Source: Endozoicomonas sp965199185 (GTDB lineage Bacteria > Pseudomonadota > Gammaproteobacteria > Pseudomonadales > Endozoicomonadaceae). Taken from it: a stretch of 64,000 nucleotides of DNA. Where the stretch lies: contig CBDAQW010000018.1 in NCBI GenBank assembly GCA_965199185.1, positions 124,001 to 188,000 on the forward strand, written 5' to 3'. Of the stretch, positions 19,018 to 29,164 are shown piece after piece. The position numbers and the translations under genes are program-made. Under the pieces are notes generated by a model that was not told the origin of the DNA, made no database searches, and saw nothing but the letters and a program-made list of their open reading frames with translations. Each line of letters begins with the position of its first letter. Positions within the stretch are counted from its first letter, which is position 1.

Positions 19018-19770
19018 ATGGAGTTGAGTCAAATGAATATTCAGAATCGTGTATTGCTTGGGGTCAATATTGACCATGTAGCGACGCTCAGGCAAGCGCG
19101 GGGTATTCGTTATCCTGATCCGGTACAGGCAGCTATTGAAGCTGAAGAAGCCGGTGCTGATGGTATAACCCTGCACCTTCGGGAAGATCGTCGCCATATT
19201 CAGGATCGCGATGTGCGAATGATCAGGCAGGTTCTACAGACTCGCATGAACCTGGAAATGGCGGTGACTGAAGAAATGCTCACCATTGCTGAAGAGATTT
19301 GTCCCGAGGCCGTGTGCCTTGTGCCAGAAAAGCGTGAAGAAGTCACCACTGAGGGAGGCCTTGATGTGGTCGGTTTGTTTAATAGTGTGGCGGATGCCTG
19401 CCAAAGGCTGGGACAAAAAAATATCGAGGTGTCGCTGTTTATTGACCCTGAATTGGATCAGATTGATGCAGCGATGCGTGCAGGGGCACCAGTGGTTGAA
19501 TTGCATACCGGTGCTTATGCTGAATTCACAGGTAAAGAGAGGCAGGCTGAACTGGAACGCTTGAAGAATGCGACAGAGTATGCACTCTCCAAAGGTTTGA
19601 TAGTGAATGCCGGACACGGGCTCAACTATCAGAATGTCGAGCCGGTAGCTGCTATTCCCGGAATGAATGAGTTGAATATTGGTCATTCCATTATTGGACG
19701 AGCTATTTTTACCGGGCTGAAAACGGCTGTTCAGGAAATGAAAGATCTGACTCAAGGCGTTAGCCGATGA
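19018..19770 (+). CDS. pdxJ: Pyridoxine 5'-phosphate synthase
   Basis: PdxJ condenses 1-deoxyxylulose 5-phosphate with 3-amino-2-oxopropyl phosphate in the last step of de novo vitamin B6 synthesis. It shows LLGVNIDHVATLRQARG near the N-terminus, THLREDRRHI-type phosphate-binding residues and NIGHSIIGRAIF near the end. The ATG at 19018 has an AGGAAG site seven bases upstream. It follows recO and overlaps acpS by ATGA. Confidence 0.95.
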   Translation: MELSQMNIQNRVLLGVNIDHVATLRQARGIRYPDPVQAAIEAEEAGADGITLHLREDRRHIQDRDVRMIRQVLQTRMNLEMAVTEEMLTIAEEICPEAVCLVPEKREEVTTEGGLDVVGLFNSVADACQRLGQKNIEVSLFIDPELDQIDAAMRAGAPVVELHTGAYAEFTGKERQAELERLKNATEYALSKGLIVNAGHGLNYQNVEPVAAIPGMNELNIGHSIIGRAIFTGLKTAVQEMKDLTQGVSR

Positions 19771-20144
19771 TTGTCGGCATTGGTACTGATATTGTCCAGA
19801 TTAAACGGGTCAGTGCTTCTCTGGAACGTTTGGGAGATGCGTTTGCGAAGCGCATTCTCACAGAATCTGAATACATTGTATTTAAGGATTCAAGTCGGCC
19901 AGCGGCATTTCTTGCCAAGCGTTTTGCTGCCAAGGAAGCAGCGTCAAAGGCGTTGGGCACAGGCATAGGAAAAGTCTCTTTTCAGCACCTGGAGATCAGC
20001 AATGACCCGGTGGGTGCGCCAATGCTGACACTTTCGGGATATGCCGCCGAACTGCAGCAGCAAAAAGGGATTAATCGTTTGCACATCAGCCTGTCTGATG
20101 AGAAAGACGCTGCCATTGCTTTTGTGGTACTTGAAACCGGCTAG
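19767..20144 (+). CDS. acpS: Holo-ACP synthase
   Basis: AcpS transfers 4'-phosphopantetheine from CoA to the serine of acyl carrier protein. Both signature motifs are present: GIGTDIVQIKRV at the N-terminus and FLAKRFAAKEAASKALGTG. The length of 125 residues is normal. It overlaps the pdxJ stop by four bases and is the last gene of the rnc-to-acpS run. Confidence 0.95.
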   Translation: MIVGIGTDIVQIKRVSASLERLGDAFAKRILTESEYIVFKDSSRPAAFLAKRFAAKEAASKALGTGIGKVSFQHLEISNDPVGAPMLTLSGYAAELQQQKGINRLHISLSDEKDAAIAFVVLETG

Positions 20145-20151
20145 GAGGTCT

Positions 20152-22842
20152 TCAGGTTATCTTTTCAGCCTCGTGTTGCCATTGTTGGATTCGGATGGCA
20201 GCTTCAATCAATTGGTGGTAACTGCTGGTGATTTCGCTGGTTTTAGTGGTGTTGCCATTTTTTAGCAGAATTTCCAATGCTTCACAGGCGGATACCAATT
20301 CCGGTACGGCACAATATCGGCTAGCACCATTCATTCTGTGCACTCGCTCAAGCAGGCCGTTAAAATCGTCATTATTCCAACAGTTGTTGAGGATATCGAG
20401 ATCGTCCGGCAGTTCATCCTTGAGTAAAGACAGCATTTCCATCGCCAGGTCTTTATTGCCTGAAGCCAGGCTGATGGCGTGTTCCATGTTGACCGGAGAG
20501 GATGCTTTTTCAGGATAATTCAGTGTTTTATTCACGCGGCTTTCTGCGATCTGACCAGGGCTGGTCCAGCGGTTAATGGTAGCTATAAGAACGGCTTTAT
20601 TGATCGGTTTGGTGAGATAATCATTCATGCCGCTCTTAAGGATTTTTTTGCGTTCGTTTGCCAAGGCATGGGCAGTAACCGCCACAATCGGTGTCTGTTG
20701 ATTGTGGTTATCCAGTGCGCGGATATGCCGGGTGGTTTCCATGCCATCCATATCCGGCATTTGTACGTCCATTAAAATGAGGTCAAACGATTTTTGCTGG
20801 CAAACGGTAATGGCTTCAAAGCCATCTTTTGCACTGGTTACACTTGCATGCAGGCTGCTCAGGACGGTTTCCAAAAGCTTCAGGTTGATAGGGTTGTCAT
20901 CAATAATCAGAATTCGCTTATTCAGTTGCGATGGTAATGCAGGTTGTTCGTTATGATTCGACAGGATCTGAATAAGGCGTGTCTGACTGACCGGTTGCAG
21001 TAAGGTCTCAACTCTATTGGGAAGATCGGTGTTCGTCAGCGCATTGCAATCGGCGCGGGTTAATAAAATAACAGGGAAGTGTCGCGTATAATCTTCCGCT
21101 TGCTCAAGAAAGTGGTCACTGTCAATCAGTCGCTGGGAGACAATAGCGAGATCCAGCCGTTGTTGTTCTATCTCCTGTTCAGTCAGTTGCTGCAAACTGT
21201 CATAGCAGACAGAGGTGCCCCCTAGATTCCGCAGTTGGTGCGAGATCGACAGCCGGGACAATTCACTGGTAACGATCAATGCTATTTTTTTATCTTTTAA
21301 AATATCAACAGGTTCCGCTTGGTTCTCTTCGCTGATCCGTGTCTGAAAAGTGAACCAGAAGGATGACCCCTCGTCGGGTGCTGAGTGAAGGCCGATTTCA
21401 CCACCCATTTCTTCAGTCAGCTTTTTGCTGATGGAGAGCCCCAGGCCTGCACCCCCATTTTTGTGGTTAGCAGCAACCTGAGTGAATGCCTCAAACATTG
21501 AGTTTTGCTGTTCAGGGGTAAGACCAATGCCGGTATCGGTTACTGAAATTCGTAGAGTAACCCATTGTTTTTCTGTATGTTCAAGTTGAGCGCGTACCAC
21601 AATACTGCCGGAGTATGTGAACTTCACCGCATTACTGACCAGGTTAGTCAGTATCTGTTTTAATCGCTGAAAGTCGGCAACGATATACTGTGGAACATCA
21701 TCATAGATAAAACTGATGATTTCTACATCCTTATCGTGAGCACTGGGGGCAAACATAATCAGAACATCTTCGATAAGCCTTCGAAGATTCATTGGCAGTG
21801 GCGTTAGCTCCAGTTTGCCTGCCTCGACTCGTGAATAGTCCAGAATATTATTGAGCATAGAAAGCATGCCCTGGGAAGATTTCTCAATGGTGGTAATATA
21901 ATCATATTGTTGTGGGGTCAGTCTGGAGTCCTGCATCAGGTTGGCAAAGCCAAGAATAGCATTTAGTGGCGTGCGTATTTCGTGGCTCATATTGGCCAGA
22001 AATTTGCTTTTTGCATTGCTGGCTTCGATAGCTTTCTTTCGGGCCAGATCTAATTCGACATTCTGTATTTCGATAGTTTCCAGAGTTTCCTGCAGTTCAT
22101 CATGGGATTGCTGAATGCTTTCGGTCATGCTGAGGTGTCGTTTCTGCAGATAATCCAGTAAATCATTAATGGTGATTTCGAGGCTGTGTGCCAGACTGGC
22201 AGGATGTTCAGAAAGACGGGTGGAAAACTGGCCGTTACACATATCGGTCAGACTTTTTACAAGGTTGCGCAGAGGCAGAGTCACCGCCTTACCGAGTCTT
22301 GTACTGATAACCATAGAAAGAATAATGCAACCAATAATTAACAATAAACTGGCGACAATGGATTGATACTTGATCATCCAGCTTCTTGTTGTTGAAAATT
22401 CGATCAGTAACCAGCCAGAAATCATACCAGTGTCCGGATCAATAACCGGAGTAAACGCTTGCAGCGATTTATCGTGTTTAACAAAGGCCTGATCGTTATT
22501 CATGCTACCTGCTGGAATGATGGGGGAGTGATGACGAGAACCTGAATGTAAAACGAGTCGCTTTTGCTGATCAAAAAAACTGACGGCATAGGTATCCGGA
22601 TCTTCAAGCATCAGGCTCAGCAGGGCATGCATTTCATCCGTTGAGTGGTGATCTAATTGCAGATGAGCAACCATGACTGCCTGTTGGTAAGAGTAATTTC
22701 TGGCATTATTAAGAAATTGGTTGTCCAGCTCATTAAAGCGAACCAGAAGATAGCTGGAACCCATGATGATAGAAATCAAAAGGCTGGGCAGCAGTGACAT
22801 CATAAGAATACGATGATGCAAAGATTGAATATCGCGCTTCAT
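20152..22842 (-). CDS. gacS: BarA/GacS-type hybrid sensor kinase
   Basis: This tripartite sensor kinase phosphorylates the response regulator UvrY/GacA, which drives CsrB/RsmZ-type small RNAs. Two membrane helices flank a periplasmic domain (about residues 10-190), followed by a HAMP linker. HisKA has MSHEIRTPLN with its His near residue 285, then HATPase_c (GGAGLGLSISKKL). A degenerate receiver is followed by a true one (IIDDNPINLKL, LMDVQMPDMDG), and an HPt domain carries RVHRMNGASRY. The position next to cysM-rlmD-relA-mazG is exactly where gacS lies in pseudomonads, and this favours GacS over other hybrid kinases. Confidence 0.88.
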   Translation of the reverse strand: MKRDIQSLHHRILMMSLLPSLLISIIMGSSYLLVRFNELDNQFLNNARNYSYQQAVMVAHLQLDHHSTDEMHALLSLMLEDPDTYAVSFFDQQKRLVLHSGSRHHSPIIPAGSMNNDQAFVKHDKSLQAFTPVIDPDTGMISGWLLIEFSTTRSWMIKYQSIVASLLLIIGCIILSMVISTRLGKAVTLPLRNLVKSLTDMCNGQFSTRLSEHPASLAHSLEITINDLLDYLQKRHLSMTESIQQSHDELQETLETIEIQNVELDLARKKAIEASNAKSKFLANMSHEIRTPLNAILGFANLMQDSRLTPQQYDYITTIEKSSQGMLSMLNNILDYSRVEAGKLELTPLPMNLRRLIEDVLIMFAPSAHDKDVEIISFIYDDVPQYIVADFQRLKQILTNLVSNAVKFTYSGSIVVRAQLEHTEKQWVTLRISVTDTGIGLTPEQQNSMFEAFTQVAANHKNGGAGLGLSISKKLTEEMGGEIGLHSAPDEGSSFWFTFQTRISEENQAEPVDILKDKKIALIVTSELSRLSISHQLRNLGGTSVCYDSLQQLTEQEIEQQRLDLAIVSQRLIDSDHFLEQAEDYTRHFPVILLTRADCNALTNTDLPNRVETLLQPVSQTRLIQILSNHNEQPALPSQLNKRILIIDDNPINLKLLETVLSSLHASVTSAKDGFEAITVCQQKSFDLILMDVQMPDMDGMETTRHIRALDNHNQQTPIVAVTAHALANERKKILKSGMNDYLTKPINKAVLIATINRWTSPGQIAESRVNKTLNYPEKASSPVNMEHAISLASGNKDLAMEMLSLLKDELPDDLDILNNCWNNDDFNGLLERVHRMNGASRYCAVPELVSACEALEILLKNGNTTKTSEITSSYHQLIEAAIRIQQWQHEAEKIT

Positions 22843-22934
22843 TATATTTTTTTCCTGCGCCTTGCCGTTTATATTGTATGGCTTAATAACAACATCCCTG
22901 TGCGGGATGATATTTTTTTGGAAGTCTTCTGTCT

Positions 22935-23819
22935 ATGACCTATCACACAATAGAATCCACTATTGGCAATACGCCGTTGGTTCGGCTGCAACGTCTGCAA
23001 GGTAATACAACCAATACATTGCTGTTGAAACTGGAAGGCAATAATCCGGCTGGTTCGGTAAAAGATCGTGCTGCGTTATCGATGATTCATGAAGCGGAAG
23101 CACGGGGTGAGATTAAAGAAGGCGATACATTGATCGAGGCGACCAGTGGCAACACGGGCATTGCGTTGGCGATGGCGGCAGCAATCAAAGGTTATCATCT
23201 GATTCTTATCATGCCGGATAATATGAGCTACGAGCGTCGTGCAGCCATGGCCGCCTATGGTGCGGATTTGAAACTGGTTAGCGGTGGAATGGAGCCTGCC
23301 AGAGATCTTGCGTTGGAATTACAACGGCAAGGTGTTGGTAAAGTACTGAATCAATTTGCCAATACCGATAATCCGCTGGCGCACTTCAATACAACCGGGC
23401 CAGAAATCTGGCGGCAGACTGAAGGGCGGGTAACACACTTTGTTAGTGCCATGGGCACGACAGGGACAATCATGGGGACCTCTCGTTATTTGAAAGAACA
23501 AAATCCGGAGGTTCAGATCGTTGGCTTGCAACCAGCCGATGGGGCCAGTATTCCGGGTATTCGACGCTGGAGTCCGAAGTATCTGCCAGATATCTTTGAT
23601 GCAAGTCGTGTCGATCAGGTGCTTGATATTACGCAAGAAGAAGCCGAATCTACGATGCGCAGGCTGGCTAAAGAAGAAGGCCTTTTTTGTGGGGTCTCAT
23701 CGGGAGGGGCGGTGGCGGCGGCGTTAAGGCTCTCAGAATCTCTGCATAATGCCACCATTGTGATCATTATTTGTGATCGGGGGGATCGTTACCTGTCAAC
23801 CGGGGTTTTTGGAGAGTAA
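22935..23819 (+). CDS. cysM: Cysteine synthase B
   Basis: This PLP enzyme makes cysteine from O-acetylserine and sulfide or thiosulfate. The PLP lysine lies in NPAGSVKDRAAL (near residue 42), with the substrate loop EATSGNTGIALA and the phosphate loop GTTGTIMGTS. The length of 294 residues fits CysM rather than the longer CysK. It is divergent from the gacS-type kinase across about 90 bases. Confidence 0.94.
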   Translation: MTYHTIESTIGNTPLVRLQRLQGNTTNTLLLKLEGNNPAGSVKDRAALSMIHEAEARGEIKEGDTLIEATSGNTGIALAMAAAIKGYHLILIMPDNMSYERRAAMAAYGADLKLVSGGMEPARDLALELQRQGVGKVLNQFANTDNPLAHFNTTGPEIWRQTEGRVTHFVSAMGTTGTIMGTSRYLKEQNPEVQIVGLQPADGASIPGIRRWSPKYLPDIFDASRVDQVLDITQEEAESTMRRLAKEEGLFCGVSSGGAVAAALRLSESLHNATIVIIICDRGDRYLSTGVFGE

Positions 23820-23910
23820 TCGTTTACAGAATCCTTGATGATCTATTGCTGCTGTCAGTTGGGTTTATCGGTACAATAGGCATTTAATTTGTTTGACTGG
23901 CAGTAACAAC

Positions 23911-25242
23911 ATGCGTTCACATCGTGCATCCTCTCCCCCTGCTCGTATCGACGAGGAGGTGCACATTGATTCTCTCTCCCATGATGGCCGCGGACTGGCT
24001 CGCTATCGGGGCAAAGCTCTGTTTATCGAAGGGGCATTGCCGGATGAAACCGTTCGTGTTCAGGTGACGGAAGCAAAACGTCGATTTATCAGTGCTCGCA
24101 CCCGGGAGATAGTACGGGCTGCGCCTGAGCGGACTGAACCACTCTGCCGTCACTTCCGGCAATGCGGTGGCTGCAGCCTGCAATATTGGACTCATGAAGG
24201 TCAGTTAAAAGGGAAACAGCAGATTGTGCTGGATCAGCTTCGGCGCTTTTCAGATCTGAAGCCGGAAACCATTATCGAACCTCTGCAATCAGAGCCTTAC
24301 GAGTATCGTTACCGTTGTCGTTTATCTATCCGCTGGAAGAAAGGCCAGTTACATCTCGGCTTTCGGGAAAAAGCCAGTGCGGCTATCTGCTCGGTTACTG
24401 AGTGCCCGGTTCTGGTCGCGCCCTTGCAGGCTCTTCCTGCACAATTGCGGACATTACTGCCGACATTAAAAGCCCGTGAAGCTATCAGCCATGCTGAGTG
24501 TTTTTTGGCGGATAACGGGCGGGGTGTATTGCTCAGACATATTCGTCCAGTACCTGATGCTGACCAACAACAACTGATGGACTTTGCTCGGGAAAATGAA
24601 CTGCATCTCTATTTGCAGGACAATCAAGGGCAAGTCATCTGTCTCTATCAGCATAATCACACGACCTGGTTACGTTATCAGTTGCAGGAATTCAATGTAG
24701 AGCTGGAATTCCGCCCTCAGGACTTCACTCAGGTCAACTGGCCTGTCAACAAAGCCATGGTGTCCAGAGCCATTGAGTGGCTGGATCCTGACAGTTCTGA
24801 CATCATTCTTGATCTGTTTTGCGGGCTTGGCAATTTCTCGTTACCCTTGGCCCGTCAGGTTGCACAGGTGATTGGTGTTGAAGGAAGTGGCAGTTCGGTT
24901 CAACGGGCAGTAGCCAATGCGGATACTAACGGCATCCACAATACCCGTTTTTACAGGGCTGATCTTTCAGGTGATCTGACCCGTCAGCCCTGGGCTCAGG
25001 CGCATTACAATGCAGTGTTGCTCGACCCACCGCGAACCGGTGCGCAGGAAGTTATTCAACAAATGGCGAACTTATTGCCCCCTAAACTGCTCTATATCTC
25101 CTGTAATCCGGCAACGCTGGCGCGGGATGCGGGTGTTCTGGCAGAGCAGGGTTATGCTATGACCCGGTTAAGCGTTATGGATATGTTCCCCCAGACGGCT
25201 CATGTGGAGTCGATGGCACTGTTTATCAAGCCGCAAAAATAA
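23911..25242 (+). CDS. rlmD: 23S rRNA (uracil(1939)-C(5))-methyltransferase RlmD
   Basis: RlmD (RumA) methylates U1939 of 23S rRNA. The N-terminal TRAM domain (HDGRGLARYRGKALFIEGAL) is followed by the 4Fe-4S cysteine cluster (CRHFRQCGGC) and a C-terminal Rossmann methyltransferase (DLFCGLGNFSLPLA). The catalytic Cys is in YISCNPATLARD. I use the ATG at 23911. A TTG at 23893 is possible but adds residues of no family character. Confidence 0.94.
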   Translation: MRSHRASSPPARIDEEVHIDSLSHDGRGLARYRGKALFIEGALPDETVRVQVTEAKRRFISARTREIVRAAPERTEPLCRHFRQCGGCSLQYWTHEGQLKGKQQIVLDQLRRFSDLKPETIIEPLQSEPYEYRYRCRLSIRWKKGQLHLGFREKASAAICSVTECPVLVAPLQALPAQLRTLLPTLKAREAISHAECFLADNGRGVLLRHIRPVPDADQQQLMDFARENELHLYLQDNQGQVICLYQHNHTTWLRYQLQEFNVELEFRPQDFTQVNWPVNKAMVSRAIEWLDPDSSDIILDLFCGLGNFSLPLARQVAQVIGVEGSGSSVQRAVANADTNGIHNTRFYRADLSGDLTRQPWAQAHYNAVLLDPPRTGAQEVIQQMANLLPPKLLYISCNPATLARDAGVLAEQGYAMTRLSVMDMFPQTAHVESMALFIKPQK

Positions 25243-25308
25243 TCTCAGCTTCAGAACCGGCGTTGTTCAACCTACGCTGGAGCAATAGGCAGGAATGGAA
25301 ATGGTCAC

Positions 25309-27573
25309 ATGGTCAAGGTAAGAGAAGATCAACCGGAACTCTATGACGGCAGTGTCGATCTGGACGCCTGGCAGCAACGCCTGAAGGGGCGTTTTGGTGT
25401 TTCTGAAACTGGTCGTTTAAGGGAAGCTTGTGAATTGGTTCATCAGGCTGAAGCTCGTGCCCGGCAGGAAATGAATGAAACGGAGACTGCCTGGCCCACC
25501 GGACCCGGGTGTTTCAGAACCGGTCTGGAGATGGTAGAAATTCTGGCTGAGCTGAAGCTGGATTCCGAAACACTGGTGGCTGCGGTGCTTTATCGGGCGG
25601 TTCGGGAACACAAATTACGGTTGGAAGCGGTTGCTGACGGCTATGGTAAGACCGTTGCCGGGCTGATTCGTGATGTTCAGGGTATGGCGGCCATCAGTCA
25701 GAATACGACGCGCAAACAGGTGTTAAATCAGGAACACGATCAGCTGGATAAAGTCCGAAAGATGCTGGTCTCTATTATTGATGATGTGCGCGTAGCACTC
25801 ATCAAACTGGCAGAGCGAACTTGTGCCATTCGTGCGGTCAGCAAGGCTAGCAAGGAAAAGCGCCAGCGTGTTGCCCGTGAGGTGTTTGAAATCTATGCCC
25901 CCCTGGCACATCGACTGGGCATTGGTTACATCAAGTGGGAGCTGGAAGATCTCTCGTTTCGTTATCTGAAGCCCCATGACTATAAAAAGATTGCCAAGTT
26001 ACTTGATGGTAAGCGGCTTGACCGGCAACAGTACATTATCGATGTCGTCGATGCGCTGAAGCAGGCGATGGGTGAGTCTCATATTGAGGCAGACGTCAGT
26101 GGTCGGGTAAAACATATTTACAGCATCTGGCGCAAAATGAAGCGCAAGAATGTGGATTTTCGTGATCTCTATGATATCCGGGCAGTGCGGATTCTGACTA
26201 GCGAGGTGCGAGACTGTTATGCTGCTCTCGGTGTCGTGCACTCTCTTTGGAATCATATTCCTCAGGAATTTGATGACTACATCGCCACGCCTAAGGAGAA
26301 CGGTTACCGCTCTTTGCATACGGCGGTCTTTGGCCCTGAGGGTAAAACACTTGAAGTGCAAATCCGCACACAGCAAATGCACGAAGAAGCAGAATTGGGT
26401 GTTTGTGCTCACTGGAAATACAAAGGCACCGACACCAACAGCCGCAGCGACAGTTATGAAGAGAAGCTGTCATGGCTTCGTCAGGTCATGGAATGGCATG
26501 AAGACCTTGGTGATCTGGGCGACATCGGTGACCAGTGGCGGGCGGATGTGGAGCCGGACCGGATTTATGTGTTCACCAAAGATGGCCATGTGGTTGATCT
26601 GTCTGTCGGCTCTACCCCTATCGACTTCGCCTATCGGATTCATTCAGAAGTAGGCAGTCGCTGTCGTGGAGCAAAAGTCGCTGGACGTATTGTTCCCCTG
26701 AATCATAAGCTGAAGACTGGGGATCAGGTGGAGATTCTCACAGCTGCGCAAGCGCATCCAAGTCGTGATTGGCTGAACCCGGATCTGGGCTATGTCACCA
26801 CTACCAGAGCTCGTGCCAAAATCACCAGCTGGTTCAAGAAGCTTGATCGGGATGACAACATCACTGATGGTCAAAGTCTGCTTGAAGGTGAACTTAAACG
26901 TCAGGCACTCAAAGGTGTCGACTTAGGAAAACTGGCTTCAGCGGTGAATGTTGAAACACCTGAAGATATGTACGCGGGTATTGGTGCTGGTGATATCAAG
27001 CTGCGTCATGTGGTCGGTCTGGCTCAGAAGCAGGTGGCTCCTGAAGAAGAGAAAACCTTTGAGATCCGTACCAGAGAACGCCAGGATATTGGTACTGACA
27101 GCTCCATCAATATTGATGGTGTCGGCAACCTATTGACCCAGATGGCGGGTTGCTGTCAGCCTGTTCCCGGCGATCCTATTATTGGTTATATCACTATTGG
27201 CCGAGGTGTCACCATACATCGCCAGGATTGTACCAATGCATTGGCACTTCAGACTCGCGAACCCGAACGGCTGATAGAGGTGAACTGGGGAACCAGAAAA
27301 GAATACAGTTATCCGGTAGATATTCTAATTTTTGCCTACGATCGCCCCGGACTGTTACGTGATATCACGCTGGTGCTGGCAAACGACAAAGTGAATGTAC
27401 TAAGCATGCAGACCCGCACCAGTAAGGAAGAGAATATGGCGAATATGCTGATGACGGTGGAAGTTCCTAATCTGGATAACCTTGGCCGTTTGCTTGCGAA
27501 AGTGAGTCAGCTACCCAATGTGATTGAAGCGGTGCGTCATAGAAAATCTTTTTCTGGTCAAAGCAAAGGGTGA
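25309..27573 (+). CDS. relA: GTP pyrophosphokinase RelA
   Basis: RelA makes (p)ppGpp on ribosomes holding uncharged tRNA. The N-terminal hydrolase-like domain lacks a clear His-Asp pair, as expected for an inactive RelA hydrolase. The synthetase domain carries RVKHIYSIWRKM and the RelA-type EFDDYIATPKENGYRSLHT; SpoT has a different charge pattern there. TGS (VFTKDGHVVDL), zinc-finger-like Cys (GCCQPVPGD) and C-terminal ACT domains follow. At 754 residues it is full length. Confidence 0.96.
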   Translation: MVKVREDQPELYDGSVDLDAWQQRLKGRFGVSETGRLREACELVHQAEARARQEMNETETAWPTGPGCFRTGLEMVEILAELKLDSETLVAAVLYRAVREHKLRLEAVADGYGKTVAGLIRDVQGMAAISQNTTRKQVLNQEHDQLDKVRKMLVSIIDDVRVALIKLAERTCAIRAVSKASKEKRQRVAREVFEIYAPLAHRLGIGYIKWELEDLSFRYLKPHDYKKIAKLLDGKRLDRQQYIIDVVDALKQAMGESHIEADVSGRVKHIYSIWRKMKRKNVDFRDLYDIRAVRILTSEVRDCYAALGVVHSLWNHIPQEFDDYIATPKENGYRSLHTAVFGPEGKTLEVQIRTQQMHEEAELGVCAHWKYKGTDTNSRSDSYEEKLSWLRQVMEWHEDLGDLGDIGDQWRADVEPDRIYVFTKDGHVVDLSVGSTPIDFAYRIHSEVGSRCRGAKVAGRIVPLNHKLKTGDQVEILTAAQAHPSRDWLNPDLGYVTTTRARAKITSWFKKLDRDDNITDGQSLLEGELKRQALKGVDLGKLASAVNVETPEDMYAGIGAGDIKLRHVVGLAQKQVAPEEEKTFEIRTRERQDIGTDSSINIDGVGNLLTQMAGCCQPVPGDPIIGYITIGRGVTIHRQDCTNALALQTREPERLIEVNWGTRKEYSYPVDILIFAYDRPGLLRDITLVLANDKVNVLSMQTRTSKEENMANMLMTVEVPNLDNLGRLLAKVSQLPNVIEAVRHRKSFSGQSKG

Positions 27574-27617
27574 TGAATAAACGTTAATGAATACTGACAG
27601 AATAGGAGGCTGATTGT

Positions 27618-28445
27618 TTGAATGATGCCATGCAAAATCTGTTGACCCTTATGAGGCGGCTCAGGGATAAAGATTCTGGCTGCCCCTGGGATGTAAAACA
27701 GACCTTTGCCACCATTGCTCCGTACACTCTGGAAGAAGCCTGCGAAGTCGTTGATGCCATTGAACGTAAAGATCATCAGAATCTGAAAGAGGAACTCGGT
27801 GATCTGCTGTTTCAGGTGGTCTATCACGCACAAATGGGTGACGAGCAGGGGCTGTTTGATTTTGAACAGGTGGCGCAGGGGATTTACGAAAAACTGCTAC
27901 GTCGTCACCCTCATGTGTTTCCGGACGGTACTCTGGAGTCTTTTGGCAAAGGTTCAGAATTATCACCAGAGGAAATAAAACGACTTTGGCACAATATTAA
28001 GTTGCAGGAAAAACAACTTAAACCCCAATCGTCTGATCAGTTACCTTCGGCTTTGCCCGATGATTTGCCCACCGTTTTACCGGCACTCAAACGAGCGGCA
28101 AAAATCCAGCATGCTGCTGCTCAGACCGGTTTTGACTGGTCTGAGGCGGCACCTGTTTTCGATAAAATTCAGGAAGAGATCACTGAAGTTCGGGAAGCTA
28201 TCTCTGAATCCCCTGCGCGAGTAGAAGAAGAGTTGGGTGATCTGCTATTTGCCTGTGTCAATCTGTCCCGTCATCTTGGTGTTGATGCCGATACAGCATT
28301 ACGCAAAGCGACAGGGAAGTTTGAACAGCGTTTTCGCCGTATGGAGCAGCTGGCCAGTGCTGGTCAGCAAGCGTTCCAGCAGCTCTCACTGGATGAAATG
28401 GAATCCTATTGGCAACAGAGTAAGCAGCTTGATTCGGCTGGCTAA
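27618..28445 (+). CDS. mazG: Nucleoside triphosphate pyrophosphohydrolase MazG
   Basis: MazG hydrolyses NTPs and dNTPs to monophosphates and is linked to ppGpp control and removal of abnormal nucleotides. Two MazG domains are seen: CPWDVKQTFATIAPYTLEEA with EELGDLLFQVVYHA, and a C-terminal EEITEVREAI with EELGDLLFACVNL. The start is a TTG at 27618. It is favoured because an AGGAGG ribosome site lies seven bases before it, while the next ATG is four codons further in. It follows relA, as in E. coli and pseudomonads. Confidence 0.94.
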   Translation: MNDAMQNLLTLMRRLRDKDSGCPWDVKQTFATIAPYTLEEACEVVDAIERKDHQNLKEELGDLLFQVVYHAQMGDEQGLFDFEQVAQGIYEKLLRRHPHVFPDGTLESFGKGSELSPEEIKRLWHNIKLQEKQLKPQSSDQLPSALPDDLPTVLPALKRAAKIQHAAAQTGFDWSEAAPVFDKIQEEITEVREAISESPARVEEELGDLLFACVNLSRHLGVDADTALRKATGKFEQRFRRMEQLASAGQQAFQQLSLDEMESYWQQSKQLDSAG

Positions 28446-29127
28446 GTTTATTGCCGATGCCGGGCTTTGTTCACGCCGGGCCGCCTGTCGTTTAATCGAT
28501 GCTGGCGGTGTAACAGTGAATGGTCGACAAGGTCTGCATATCGACCGGGTTTCTGAACAGGATGAGGTTCTGGTGCGCGGAGAGTGCCTGCAGCGTCCGG
28601 ATTATTTCAGTTATTTTCTGTATCACAAACCGGCTGGCATTGATTGTGTTTGTGATTCAGATGATCCTGACAGTATCGTGCACTTTATCCCTTCTGATAT
28701 AAGGCTTTTTCCTGTCGGTCGCCTTGATAAAGACTCCCGTGGGCTTATGCTACTGACCAACCATGGCGAGCTTTGTCAGCGCATTTTGCATCCCGATTTC
28801 TATCATGAGAAAGAGTATCTGGTCACTGTTAATAAATCGTTGACTGCCGATTTCTGCCGTCAGATGTCAGCGGGTGTCCAGTATGGAGATATTTGCACTA
28901 AACCCTGCACAGTACGCAGGGTCAGTGAGCGTTGTTTCTCTATTATCTTAACGCAAGGTTTGAATCGACAGATTCGGAAAATGTGCAAGGCACTGGGCTT
29001 CCGGGTGCTGGATTTGCAGCGGGTGCGTCTTCTGGATATCCATCTGGACATGTTGCCCGAAGGCGATCATCGTCCACTCACTCCGGAAGAAATTCAGAGG
29101 CTGGAAGCCATTAACAGCAATACCTGA
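28429..29127 (+). CDS. rluF: 23S rRNA pseudouridine synthase, RluF/RluB type
   Basis: This is a TruA-independent RsuA-family pseudouridine synthase. An N-terminal S4 RNA-binding domain (LAKFIADAGLCSRRAACRL) precedes the catalytic domain with its Asp in VGRLDKDSRGLMLLTNHG. YHEKEYLVTV, MSAGV and LTQGLNRQIRKMC are closest in my memory to RluF, which modifies U2604 of 23S rRNA. The start is probably the TTG at 28429 inside the end of mazG (MIRLAKFIADAG); upstream in-frame sequence is just mazG in another frame. Substrate assignment within the family is less certain than the enzyme class. Confidence 0.82.
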   Translation: MIRLAKFIADAGLCSRRAACRLIDAGGVTVNGRQGLHIDRVSEQDEVLVRGECLQRPDYFSYFLYHKPAGIDCVCDSDDPDSIVHFIPSDIRLFPVGRLDKDSRGLMLLTNHGELCQRILHPDFYHEKEYLVTVNKSLTADFCRQMSAGVQYGDICTKPCTVRRVSERCFSIILTQGLNRQIRKMCKALGFRVLDLQRVRLLDIHLDMLPEGDHRPLTPEEIQRLEAINSNT

Positions 29128-29158
29128 TCATTTACCCAAGATAAGCGGTTGATCAGGT
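29122..29158. terminator. Convergent terminator between rluF-like gene and trmJ
   Basis: Perfect 9-bp arms ACCTGATCA (29122-29130) and TGATCAGGT (29150-29158) enclose a 19-base loop between two convergent genes. The stop codon of the plus-strand gene lies within the left arm. No strong T-tract is present on either side. Confidence 0.45.
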
Positions 29159-29164
29159 GGTTGC